Positions 1 to 7,492 are shown, counted from the stretch's first letter. The stretch is 16,006 bases of DNA from SIG469 sp964384255 (GCA_964384255.1 CAYLKH010000054.1:1-16006); one strand, 5' to 3'. Notes: generated by a model from the sequence alone, not told the origin. A program made the numbers and translations.

Positions 1-1243
1 TGAAGAACATAAGCATGGGGTCCTCGCCGCAGGCGGTGTCTTCGTCCCGATGGAATTTGCGGGTGAACAGATAATATTCGTTGTCAAAATCCCGCCAGCC
101 TTCTCTGCTGCCTCCAACCAGTATCTTGGTTTTGAGAGTTGGAGACGCGGCCTCGGCCAGCTCTACCTGATGGGCGCAGTCACCATCGGCTGTGCAGACA
201 ATGGCGGTCACACCGGCGGCGTTGAAGCGATATTCATAGTCGTGCTGGACCAGCAGATTGGTGGCGGGGATGGCAACGGCGCCGATCTTGCTCAGGCCCA
301 GGAAGGCGAACCAGAACTGGTAATGGCGCTTAAGCACCAGCATGACCCTGTCACCCTTTTTGATGCCAAGGGATTTGAAATAGTTAGCGGTCTGAGAAGA
401 TTTTTCCTTAATGTCCTTAAAGGTAAAGCGGTTGACATTTTTGTGCTTATCCAGATGGACCATGGCCAGCTTATCAGGATACTTTCGTCCCAGCTCATCC
501 ACGATATCAAAGGCATAGTTGAAGGTATCGGTATTTTTGAAATCGGCCCTGACCAGTCCGCCCTTATCGTTTTCAACCACGGCTACATAGTTGTTCACCA
601 GCAGCGGTTCGTCGATATTGTCGGTAGAAGCAGGCTCGAAAACGATATCGTCTTCCTTTTCCTCGCCGTGCATAACAACAGCCAGGAACACGCAGTCCTC
701 GCCGTCAACAGCCACCATACCATGAGGGCGGTCGGAGTTATAATAAATGCTGTCGCCAGCTTCGAGATATTCAAAATTTACGCCCACCTGGACCTTGAGC
801 TTGCCGCTGATAACATAGTCCAGCTCCTGACCGGCATGGGTAACGAGATGGATAGGCTCGTTTTCCAGCTTCGGGTCGTATTCGTATTTGCAGTAATAGG
901 GGTCGGCCAGCTTATTGACAAACATGGGAGCCAGGTTATCGATGTCGATGCCGTTTTCTCTGGCGGTGGGCTGACCTTCGCCGTGTCTGGTAACTGTATA
1001 GGTCGAAAGCTTGGCGCTTTGGCCCTCGAGGATATCGGTTATTCCGATGCCAAAGGCCAGGGAGCATTTATGGATAAATGTAAAGGGGAAGTCCACCATA
1101 CCGGCCTCATATTCCCGATACTGCTCCGGTGTGGTGTCGGTTTTTTCGGCCATCTGGTCCACAGTAAAGCCGATGATCTCACGCATTTCGCGAATTCGGA
1201 AAGCTATTTCCAGCAGCTGATTATGAGCGTTGCGCAATTCCAT
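1..1243 (-). CDS. HTH-cupin-AMP-dependent acid:CoA ligase fusion, 3' end outside window
   Basis: The visible 414 residues hold three modules. Residues about 12-70 look like an XRE-type helix-turn-helix. Residues about 115-195 form a cupin barrel, with candidate metal ligands H136, E140 and H174. From about 240 an ANL-superfamily adenylation domain begins (KLGIKKGD-like segment near 291-298, GLSKIGAVAIP near 316-326). The window ends at DPMLMFF, just where the TSGTTG phosphate-binding motif normally follows, so the catalytic core lies outside. The ATG at 1243-1241 is preceded by AAAGGAGA at good spacing. The gene lies directly behind a T-box leader and its terminator, so it should be made when the cognate tRNA is uncharged. 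Known family context: ANL enzymes activate carboxylic acids through an acyl-adenylate and usually transfer them to CoA. The substrate is unknown. A fused HTH-cupin on an enzyme suggests a bifunctional sensor/enzyme, which is inference. Confidence 0.85.
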   Translation of the reverse strand, partial: MELRNAHNQLLEIAFRIREMREIIGFTVDQMAEKTDTTPEQYREYEAGMVDFPFTFIHKCSLAFGIGITDILEGQSAKLSTYTVTRHGEGQPTARENGIDIDNLAPMFVNKLADPYYCKYEYDPKLENEPIHLVTHAGQELDYVISGKLKVQVGVNFEYLEAGDSIYYNSDRPHGMVAVDGEDCVFLAVVMHGEEKEDDIVFEPASTDNIDEPLLVNNYVAVVENDKGGLVRADFKNTDTFNYAFDIVDELGRKYPDKLAMVHLDKHKNVNRFTFKDIKEKSSQTANYFKSLGIKKGDRVMLVLKRHYQFWFAFLGLSKIGAVAIPATNLLVQHDYEYRFNAAGVTAIVCTADGDCAHQVELAEAASPTLKTKILVGGSREGWRDFDNEYYLFTRKFHRDEDTACGEDPMLMFF

Positions 1244-1264
1244 TTAGTTTTCTCCTTTCACAAT

Positions 1265-1301
1265 AAAAAAGCCCGTCTCAAAGAAAAACTTTGAGACGAG
1301 C
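1265..1301 (-). terminator. T-box intrinsic terminator upstream of HTH-cupin-ligase gene
   Basis: On the minus strand a long stem (CGTCTCAAAG pairing with CTTTGAGACG, plus flanking GC) is followed by a run of six T. It sits between the T-box core and the start codon, as expected for a T-box termination/antitermination switch. Confidence 0.92.
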
Positions 1302-1537
1302 AATTAAAATCATTACCCGCGGTACCACTCAAATTGTAACAAATGTTACCACCTTCAGGCTCTGCCAAGCCCTATGCATTAACGCAGCATTCACGGAAGA
1401 CGCCTACAAAGAACCTTCGGGTCTTCAGCTCGGAAGTGATGGGAACCTGAAACTTCCTTTACCGGGCTTCCACCGCCCCCGGCTCTCTGAAAAATTACCG
1501 TTTCGTCCGTCTTCGTCATCGCTTTTATATTAACTTG
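1265..1537 (-). promoter_or_regulatory. T-box leader (tRNA-sensing), predicted Ile specifier
   Basis: Read on the minus strand, the leader has a canonical Stem I distal GA motif (AGAGAG followed by a GGTGG-type loop, around 1461-1490) and a T-box core GAGTGGTACCGCGGG at 1316-1330. An intrinsic terminator follows it, and the CDS start is 21 nt past the terminator's T run. The likely specifier is ATC (plus-strand gat at 1438-1440). It comes right after a GTTC that closes the upper helix and six bases before GAG, the spacing typical of T-box specifier loops. AUC is an isoleucine codon. The UGGU bulge sequence fits a tRNA ending in ACCA. The T-box class is very clear; the specifier was assigned by hand and is less certain. 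Confidence 0.93.
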
Positions 1538-1543
1538 GGAGTT

Positions 1544-1572
1544 ATAATATCATCTGGACGATTGACTGTCAA
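1544..1572 (-). promoter_or_regulatory. Sigma-A type promoter of the second T-box unit
   Basis: On the minus strand a perfect -35 TTGACA (plus 1567-1572) lies 17 nt from a -10 TATTAT (plus 1544-1549). Transcription would start near 1537, just before T-box Stem I. The unit can therefore be transcribed independently of the upstream genes. Confidence 0.8.
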
Positions 1573-1614
1573 CAGTAATTTTGCACACAATTGAGGGTCC
1601 ATATGGGGGAGCAA

Positions 1615-4107
1615 TCAGGCTGTTTCAACAGAAGCTGCCTTTTGCAGGCCAAGCTTTTCGATAGCGTCCTCACGCATTTTGTATTTGAGTATCTTTCCGG
1701 CCACATTCATGGGGAACGCGTCGACAAAGTCTACATATTTGGGGACCTTGTGCTTGGCCATATGGTCGCGGACATAGGTCTTCATTTCGGCCTCGGTCAT
1801 TTCCTGCCCTTCCTTGAGGATGACGCAGGCCATGATCTCCTCGCCCAGAGCTTCGTCAGGTACGCCGATGACCTGAACATCGCTGACCTTGGGATGGGTA
1901 TAGATAAATTCCTCTATCTCCTTGGGATAGATGTTTTCGCCGCCCCGGATTATCATGTCCTTAAGCCGTCCGGTTATGCGGTAGTTACCCTCCGCAGTCC
2001 GGCAGGCCAGGTCGCCGGTATGGAGCCAGCCGTCCCGGTCTATGGCAGAGGCTGTTGCTCTGGGCATCTTGTAATAGCCCTTCATAATATTATATCCTCT
2101 GGCCACAAATTCGCCGGTCACCTCGTCGGGCAGATCCTCCCCTGTCTCGGGGTCAACTATCTTGCATTCGATCTCCGGCAGCGGACGGCCAACAGTAGCC
2201 ACCCGGACCTCCAGCGGGTCGTCAGTGCTGGACATGGTGCAGCCGGGAGATGCCTCGGTCTGGCCGTAAACAATGGTTATTTCCTTCATATTCATTTTTT
2301 CGACCACGTCCTTCATGACCGATATGGGGCAGGGAGAACCGGCCATAATGCCTGTTCTCATATAGGAAAAATCGGTCTTGGGGAAATCCGGGTGTTCCAG
2401 CAGGGAAATAAACATGGTCGGCACACCGTGGAAGCAGGTTATCCGTTCCTGATGAATGCAGGCAAGAGAGGGTTTTGCCGAGAAGTATGGCATGGGATAA
2501 ACGGAAACGCCGTGGGTCATGGACGCAGTCATGGCCAGAACCATACCAAAGCAATGGAACATGGGGACCTGGATCATCATTCTGTCCTCGGTAGAAAGGT
2601 CCATGCGGTCGCCAATGCATTTGCCGTTGTTAACAACATTATAATGAGTGAGCATAACGCCCTTTGGGAAGCCGGTGGTGCCGGAGGTGTACTGCATATT
2701 GCACACGTCATCGGGGGAAACATAGCTTGCCAGACGATAAACCTCTTCGATGGGAGTCTGGTCAGCAAGCTCCATTGCCTCGTCCCATGTCATGGAACCG
2801 GGCTGCTCAAAGCCCACGGTTATTACATTGCGCAAAAACGGCAGGCGCCTGGCGTGGAGGGGTTCGGTTTTGCTTTTTGACCTCAGCTCGGGACACAGCT
2901 CGTTGATTATTTCGGCATAATTGGAATCCCGGTAGCCATCGATGAGTATAAGGGTGTGGGTATCGGACTGGCGAAGCAGATACTCAGCCTCGTGAATTTT
3001 ATATGCGGTGTTCATGGAAACCAGTACCGCGCCTATCTTGGTAACCGCCCAGAAGGCTATGTACCACTGAGGGAGGTTAGTCGCCCAGACCGCAACATGG
3101 GTCCCCGCCTTGACCCCCATGGCCACCAGCGCTCTGGCACAGTTGTCCACATCGTCCCGGAACTGGCTGTAGGTCCGGGTATAGTCAAGGGTGGTATAGT
3201 GGAAGGCTATCTGGTCCGGGAACTCCTCGCACTGAGCGTCCAGCACCTGAGAAAAGGTTTTGTAAATAAGGCTTTCTTTTTTCCAGATGAATTCGCCTGT
3301 GCCGCGATTATTCTTATAAAGGAACTTTTTGGCTCTGGCGGTGGAGTCGAATCTGGACATATAGTTTTCAAAATGGGTAAGGATAATCTCAAGATCCCCC
3401 AGACCGTCTATCCAGTCAGGCTCCCATTTCAGGGCGATGTATCCCTTATAGTTGATGGAACGCAGGGCGTTCATAAGCTCGGTCACAGGCAGCTGGCCTT
3501 CGCCAATAAGCTCGTGGGTCATGCCCGCTCCGGAGTCTGATGCGTCGGATATGACCACCAGCTTAACGTATGCGCCCAGGTTAGTGATAGTGGTTTCGGC
3601 ATCCTCACCCCCGTCGAAGCAGGTATCGTGCATATTCCAGCAGGCGGCAAGATTGTCGCTGGCAAAGTCGTTAAGAGCGTCTCTCAGCCGGGAGGTATCG
3701 GCAAAATATCCACGGGATTCAATAAGCAGCTCGATACCGCTGGACTCGGCATAGCGCACCAGCAGCTTCAGGGCTGAGATCACTTCTTCCCTGCTGTCTG
3801 CGCAGGTATGGACCATTACGTGGGCTACGCCCAGATTTTTTGCGGTTTTTATGGCCTTGCTGACCTCGCTGTCGTTTTCTACAAAGTCACATTCGGTGTC
3901 GATACAGGGTATCTCAAGCTTCTGCTTTTGCATACGTCTGACAGTGCTTCTGGCAGAATCGGGGCTGATGGGGCTTTCTTTTCCGCCAAAGATGGGGTTA
4001 AAAACGCTGTCGATGATGACTCCGCCGATCTTCGACGAGGAAGCATAATCGCAATAATCGGAAAAAGCAGGTGCGTTCCAGTTTTTTATGTTAAAGGCGA
4101 GATTCAA
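1615..4107 (-). CDS. TIM-barrel (xylose isomerase-like) / acyl-CoA synthetase fusion
   Basis: This 830-residue protein fuses two enzymes. Residues 1-255 resemble an AP-endonuclease-2/xylose-isomerase-like TIM barrel, with plausible metal-site acids and His at E130, H160-D161, D188 and E229. Residues 270-825 are a complete ANL acyl-CoA synthetase: YTSGTTGFPKG at 473-483, YGQTEAS at 614-620, HTGD at 696-699, GRLKDMIIRGGENIYPKEIE at 713-732, and the catalytic lysine near K805 in NVAGKILK. The start is a TTG at 4107-4105. It is only 2 nt past the stop of the upstream gene and is served by AGGAGGG inside that gene's end, so translation is probably coupled. The ligase half should make an acyl-CoA from ATP, CoA and a fatty or branched acid. 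The barrel's substrate is unknown. No strong terminator is visible in the 42 bases between its stop and the next promoter. Confidence 0.93.
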   Translation of the reverse strand: MNLAFNIKNWNAPAFSDYCDYASSSKIGGVIIDSVFNPIFGGKESPISPDSARSTVRRMQKQKLEIPCIDTECDFVENDSEVSKAIKTAKNLGVAHVMVHTCADSREEVISALKLLVRYAESSGIELLIESRGYFADTSRLRDALNDFASDNLAACWNMHDTCFDGGEDAETTITNLGAYVKLVVISDASDSGAGMTHELIGEGQLPVTELMNALRSINYKGYIALKWEPDWIDGLGDLEIILTHFENYMSRFDSTARAKKFLYKNNRGTGEFIWKKESLIYKTFSQVLDAQCEEFPDQIAFHYTTLDYTRTYSQFRDDVDNCARALVAMGVKAGTHVAVWATNLPQWYIAFWAVTKIGAVLVSMNTAYKIHEAEYLLRQSDTHTLILIDGYRDSNYAEIINELCPELRSKSKTEPLHARRLPFLRNVITVGFEQPGSMTWDEAMELADQTPIEEVYRLASYVSPDDVCNMQYTSGTTGFPKGVMLTHYNVVNNGKCIGDRMDLSTEDRMMIQVPMFHCFGMVLAMTASMTHGVSVYPMPYFSAKPSLACIHQERITCFHGVPTMFISLLEHPDFPKTDFSYMRTGIMAGSPCPISVMKDVVEKMNMKEITIVYGQTEASPGCTMSSTDDPLEVRVATVGRPLPEIECKIVDPETGEDLPDEVTGEFVARGYNIMKGYYKMPRATASAIDRDGWLHTGDLACRTAEGNYRITGRLKDMIIRGGENIYPKEIEEFIYTHPKVSDVQVIGVPDEALGEEIMACVILKEGQEMTEAEMKTYVRDHMAKHKVPKYVDFVDAFPMNVAGKILKYKMREDAIEKLGLQKAASVETA

Positions 4108-4109
4108 TT

Positions 4110-5534
4110 TCAGCCCTCCTCATAGACTATCTTGTTCAAAGCATTTACATAGGCAATAATACATGCGCCGATAATATCGGTAGATGTTCCGGAGCCGGAA
4201 TAGAGCTTGCCGTTGGCCCGGATCTTAAGCACGGCAGAACCCAGGGCCTCCCGGCCCTCGGTGACCGCCTGGATCTGGAATTCGTCCAGCTCATAGTGGT
4301 GGCCGACGATCTGCTCGATAGCCAGGAATGCCGCGTCCACAGGGCCGTCACCGGCGGAAAGTCCCTGGCGCTTGATACCGTCTTTAATAAGGGTGATGCA
4401 GGCGGTAGCGGTGATGTTATTGCCGCTGTTTATCATATAAGTATCGATATGGTAAGCCGACGGGACCTGGAGAGCGGTGCTGGCGATTATGGCTTCAAGG
4501 TCCCTTGCGACCACATACTGCTTTTTGGCAGCCACCACACGGACAGCCTCGTATACCTTAAAGTTGTCATCCTCGGAAAGCTGATAACCAAGGGATCTTA
4601 CCGCGCTGATGACCTCGGAAATGTCATCGTTCAGGTCCAGCCGTATTTCGGGGGTGCTGATATCAGCAGTGCTGCCGGCGCCGTTGTCAAAGGGCGAGCC
4701 ATCGCTGCGATTGGTCTGGAGTATCCATTGAAGCTGCTTTGCGCTGCGGTTGATATCCGCGGTTTTAACATGGGACTCCACCGCCAGGACGCCGCCCTTG
4801 GTGGATATGAGCCTTACAACATCCTCCAGCTTGGGGTAACCCATGTCGGCAACGGTAGTCTTGATCTCAGTAACGCCGCACTGAACAGCAGCGGTCAGGC
4901 AGGCCAGCGCCAGATTAAGCGAATCGGAAAGCTGCATGGCAACGTAAACATCCTTAAGCTCGGGAATGGCCTGATAGAGCCGGTCAAGGAAGCTGGACAC
5001 TTCGGAGGGCATTATGACCCCGGACGTATCGCAGAAGGTGATTTTCCCCGCGCCGGAGGCAATGGCGGTTTTCACCGCCCGCACCAGATGGTCAAATTCG
5101 GCTCTGGTAGCGTCCACAGCGGAGAATTCTACAAAACCGGTGTGCTGGGCGCATTTTGAAACCAGCTCGCCGATCATGGCGATAACTGCGTCGACCTTTT
5201 TGCCGCAGATATATTCCATCTGAGCGGAGGAGACAGGGACCATAACATGAAGGGCAGGCTTTTTTGCGTTTTTTACGCTGTCCCATGCTTCGTCAACAGA
5301 TTCGGCAGTAAAGCCGACTGTCGCGGACACATAGCTGTATTCCACATCTGAGGCGATGGTTCTGTTAACAAGGGTATCAGCCTTAACGTCTTTGATCTGG
5401 GGAAGCTCAATAACGTTTACTCTAAGGCGGTCAAGGGTTTTGGCTATTTCCAGCTTTTCCTTAAAGCTGAGAGTCGAACCCTTGCCGGGGACAAATTCTC
5501 TCAGGGTAATGTCTGCAATACTCAATGTTCTCAT
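4110..5534 (-). CDS. 2-isopropylmalate/citramalate synthase-like protein with degenerate active site
   Basis: This 474-residue protein has an HMGL-like TIM barrel (about 1-285), a linker, and a C-terminal LeuA-type allosteric domain (about 345-470). The allosteric domain is well conserved: GDGPVDAAFLAIEQIVG at 395-411, AVTEGREALG at 423-432, STDIIGA at 451-457. The barrel keeps D8 and R12 of the usual DTTLRDGEQ motif, read here as DITLREF, but lacks DGEQ. The metal-binding HxH is replaced by M200/L202, and the metal-ligand Asn of the GN motif appears as Tyr (MGYPKLEDVV). Normal catalysis therefore looks doubtful. The ATG at 5534 has GGAAAGG upstream, and the gene is first behind a T-box leader with predicted isoleucine specificity. 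Options are a divergent enzyme, an allosteric partner of another synthase, or a pseudoenzyme sensor. Family membership is secure; function is not. Confidence 0.9.
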   Translation of the reverse strand: MRTLSIADITLREFVPGKGSTLSFKEKLEIAKTLDRLRVNVIELPQIKDVKADTLVNRTIASDVEYSYVSATVGFTAESVDEAWDSVKNAKKPALHVMVPVSSAQMEYICGKKVDAVIAMIGELVSKCAQHTGFVEFSAVDATRAEFDHLVRAVKTAIASGAGKITFCDTSGVIMPSEVSSFLDRLYQAIPELKDVYVAMQLSDSLNLALACLTAAVQCGVTEIKTTVADMGYPKLEDVVRLISTKGGVLAVESHVKTADINRSAKQLQWILQTNRSDGSPFDNGAGSTADISTPEIRLDLNDDISEVISAVRSLGYQLSEDDNFKVYEAVRVVAAKKQYVVARDLEAIIASTALQVPSAYHIDTYMINSGNNITATACITLIKDGIKRQGLSAGDGPVDAAFLAIEQIVGHHYELDEFQIQAVTEGREALGSAVLKIRANGKLYSGSGTSTDIIGACIIAYVNALNKIVYEEG

Positions 5535-5600
5535 TGTTAAACTTTCCTTTCCGTTTCAAGTGACCCAGAGCGTATCTGGTGACGTGTCAAATTAAAAAGC

Positions 5601-5629
5601 AAAAACCCAGAAGTCATAACACTTCTGGG
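5601..5629 (-). terminator. T-box intrinsic terminator, first unit
   Basis: On the minus strand CCCAGAAGT pairs with ACTTCTGGG around a GTTATG loop, followed by TTTTT. It lies just downstream of the T-box core. Confidence 0.92.
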
Positions 5630-5866
5630 ACGATAAAAATACCGCGGTACCACCCGGATTGCCGCAAAAAGCGGCCTCTTTCAGGCTCATAAAAGCCATT
5701 AGCCATGATAACGGGGCTTCCGGAGTTCCTTACTGTGGGTTCGGGAACTCTGCTCTGGCGGGAGACGATCTGAACCGGACCCACTGCCTTACACCATCCG
5801 GCAGCTCTCTGAAAGGTCACGGCGTTCAGACTTAACGCCATCAACGCATTTGAATATTTATTTGTC
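5601..5866 (-). promoter_or_regulatory. T-box leader upstream of the isopropylmalate-synthase-like gene, predicted Ile specifier
   Basis: On the minus strand the leader shows AGAGAGC and a GGATGGTG distal loop (around 5784-5811) and the T-box core GGGTGGTACCGCGGT at 5641-5655. A terminator hairpin lies before the CDS. The upper Stem I helix can be drawn as CTGAAC pairing with GTTCAG and the lower helix as GGCG with CGCC. The 3' loop strand between them begins with ATC (plus gat 5767-5769) followed by a purine, so the specifier is most likely AUC (Ile). This aligns position by position with the leader at 1265-1537. An isoleucine signal fits a citramalate/isopropylmalate-type gene. Confidence 0.93.
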
Positions 5867-5871
5867 CATAG

Positions 5872-5898
5872 ATTATCACAGCCCGGGTTTGAAGTCAA
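5872..5898 (-). promoter_or_regulatory. Probable promoter of the first T-box unit
   Basis: On the minus strand TTGACT (plus 5893-5898) precedes GATAAT (plus 5872-5877) by a short 15-nt spacer. A TG one base before the -10 gives an extended -10, which may compensate. The position just before Stem I fits. Confidence 0.55.
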
Positions 5899-5989
5899 TT
5901 GACCAATTTAACGACGATATCGGCCCCGTCGGCACCATTTTTGTACATTTGGACTTGCAGAGCAGGAATAGAATTAACTGACCGGAATA

Positions 5990-6011
5990 ATAACCGGATG
6001 ATAGCGGTTAT
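5990..6011. repeat. 7-bp inverted repeat upstream of sigK
   Basis: ATAACCG and CGGTTAT are separated by 8 nt, 38 nt before the sigK start. It could be an operator-like dyad. I could not place a convincing sigma-E or sigma-K promoter in 5900-6049. Confidence 0.4.
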
Positions 6012-6049
6012 TTATTCACTGAAAACCCGATACCTTTGGAGGTAAAGTC

Positions 6050-6736
6050 ATGCTTTCTGCTTCGCTGATACTCATTCTTAACAGTATGTTCTGCACTCTG
6101 CGGCTATCCACCGGCTCAGGCTCGTTCCCAAAGCCCCTTACGGCTGAGGAGGAAAAGGAATATCTCGACCGGGCTGCCCGGGGAGATATGGAAGCCCGAA
6201 ACATACTGATCGAACGCAATCTGCGGCTGGTTGCCCACATTGTCAAAAAATACTATACCCAAACGGACGAACAGGAGGATCTTATATCTATCGGCACTAT
6301 CGGCCTGATCAAGGGAATAACCACCTTTGACCACACAAAAGGCGCAAAGCTGGGTACATACGCCGCAAGGTGTATTGAAAACGAGATACTGATGTATTTT
6401 CGCGGCAGGAAAAAGGCTGCGGGTAATATATCTCTGTCTGACGATATCGACACAGGAAAGGACGGCAACAGCCTGTCCATACTGGACGTTCTAAGCACAG
6501 ATGAAAATATGTTTGAGGACCTGTGCAGCCGGGATATGACGGCCAGGCTTATGAAATGTGTCGAAACCGTTCTGGAACCCAGAGAGCGGGAGGTCATCAG
6601 GCTGCGCTATGGTCTGGGCAACTCGGTTCCTCTTACTCAGCGGGAGATCGCTCAGCAGATGGGCATCTCCCGAAGCTACATTTCCCGGATCGAAAAAAAG
6701 GCTCTTGGCAAGCTGCTGGACGCCATAAACGAATAA
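6050..6736 (+). CDS. sigK: Sporulation RNA polymerase sigma factor SigK
   Basis: This 228-residue sigma-70 family protein has region 2 around 45-120 (RNLRLVAHIVKKYY at 56-69, DLISIGTIGLIKGITTFD at 77-94, FRGRKKAAG) and region 4 around 170-225 (LEPREREVIRLRYGL, then the HTH in QREIAQQMGISRSYISRIEKKA). The motif SGSFPKPLTAEEE near 23-35 is characteristic of SigK, the late mother-cell sigma factor that directs spore coat and maturation genes. A short hydrophobic N-terminus (1-19) resembles the membrane-binding pro-sequence removed during sporulation. The frame is continuous, with no skin-type insertion. The ATG is preceded by TTGGAGG at good spacing. It is transcribed divergently from the first T-box unit. 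Confidence 0.95.
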   Translation: MLSASLILILNSMFCTLRLSTGSGSFPKPLTAEEEKEYLDRAARGDMEARNILIERNLRLVAHIVKKYYTQTDEQEDLISIGTIGLIKGITTFDHTKGAKLGTYAARCIENEILMYFRGRKKAAGNISLSDDIDTGKDGNSLSILDVLSTDENMFEDLCSRDMTARLMKCVETVLEPREREVIRLRYGLGNSVPLTQREIAQQMGISRSYISRIEKKALGKLLDAINE

Positions 6737-6785
6737 ATGGGACCGAAGCCAGCCAAAACCAGATCAGCGGTCAGCAAAAAAATCC

Positions 6786-6814
6786 TTGAACATAGAGCCA
6801 TATTATCGTAAAAT
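6786..6814 (+). promoter_or_regulatory. Sigma-A type promoter of the DUF5662-like gene
   Basis: TTGAAC (6786-6791) and TAAAAT (6809-6814) are 17 nt apart, with a likely start near 6821 and a GGAG ribosome site at 6844. No clear terminator is visible between sigK and this promoter. Confidence 0.65.
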
Positions 6815-6856
6815 AAACGTAGCAGAGATCCGCATTTCATACCGGAGAGTGACAAC

Positions 6857-7381
6857 ATGAACGTTTGGGGACATTTCAAAACCATTACAAAGCACAAGCT
6901 TATTGTGATGAAATACTGCTTTCGGGCAGGCATGATCCGTCAGGGACTTCTTCACGACCTGTCCAAATACTCCCCTTCCGAATTCCTTATTGGCGCAAAA
7001 TACTATTCCGGTGTCCGTAGCCCCAACGTGCTTGAGCGGCAGGAGCTGGGCTATTCCACGTCATGGATCCACCACAAGGGCCGCAACAAGCACCATTTTG
7101 AATACTGGGTCGACAACAGTCGCGAAGGCTTTTTCCCCGTACCCATGCCCAGAAAATACATCGCCGAAATGGTCTTCGACCGTATTGCGGCCTGCAAAAC
7201 CTATAACGGCAGCGAATACACCGATTCCTCTCCCCTGAATTATTATAAGCTGGGATACGATTCGAGAATAATGAACCCCGAGACCCGGGAGCAGCTGGAA
7301 ATGCTGCTGACCATGCTTTCCCAACAGGGCGAGAAGCAGGTTATTAGCTATATTCGCCACCAATACCTGAAAAATCATTAA
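6857..7381 (+). CDS. DUF5662-like protein with HD-type histidines
   Basis: This 174-residue soluble protein has no signal peptide or membrane segment. The motif HDLSKYSPSEF at 33-43, followed by IHHKGRNKHHFEYW at 71-84, resembles the DUF5662 family. The HD pair (H33-D34), the HH pair (72-73) and H79-H80 suggest a metal-binding, HD-fold-like site. The enzymatic reaction is unknown. The ATG has GGAG 9 nt upstream. The gene is monocistronic, with its own promoter at 6786-6814 and terminator at 7389-7428, so being next to sigK does not by itself imply a sporulation role. I assigned the family from remembered motif similarity, without a search. Confidence 0.82.
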   Translation: MNVWGHFKTITKHKLIVMKYCFRAGMIRQGLLHDLSKYSPSEFLIGAKYYSGVRSPNVLERQELGYSTSWIHHKGRNKHHFEYWVDNSREGFFPVPMPRKYIAEMVFDRIAACKTYNGSEYTDSSPLNYYKLGYDSRIMNPETREQLEMLLTMLSQQGEKQVISYIRHQYLKNH

Positions 7382-7388
7382 TACTTTC

Positions 7389-7428
7389 GACACCGTTTGT
7401 TTCCTTATGGCGCAAATGGTGTCTTTTT
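7389..7428 (+). terminator. Intrinsic terminator after DUF5662-like gene
   Basis: GACACC (7389-7394) pairs with GGTGTC (7418-7423), extended by TTTG/CAAA inside, and is followed directly by TTTTT. It begins 8 nt after the stop codon. Confidence 0.85.
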
Positions 7429-7456
7429 GTATCTATTTGTTATCGAAACCACACCG

Positions 7457-7490
7457 TTTCAAGACAAAACCACAACATTTTGTCTTGAAA
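7457..7490. repeat. 13-bp perfect inverted repeat just upstream of the glycosyltransferase promoter
   Basis: TTTCAAGACAAAA (7457-7469) and its exact reverse complement (7478-7490) flank an 8-nt spacer and end 2 nt before the -35 box. There is no T run, so a terminator is unlikely. The placement suggests an operator. The left arm can also pair with GAAAC at 7445-7449, giving an alternative small hairpin. Confidence 0.7.
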
Positions 7491-7492
7491 AC

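Noticed and set aside
50..1294. Long open frame on the plus strand (414 codons)
   Set aside because: It is antisense to the HTH-cupin-ligase gene, lacks a ribosome site and family motifs, and runs through the T-box terminator.
1591..2880. Long open frame on the plus strand (429 codons)
   Set aside because: It lies opposite the ligase half of the TIM-barrel/acyl-CoA synthetase gene, whose motifs are intact; a codon-bias shadow.
5614..5898. Small minus-strand frame of 94 codons
   Set aside because: It coincides with the T-box leader RNA and promoter; the RNA elements explain the sequence better.
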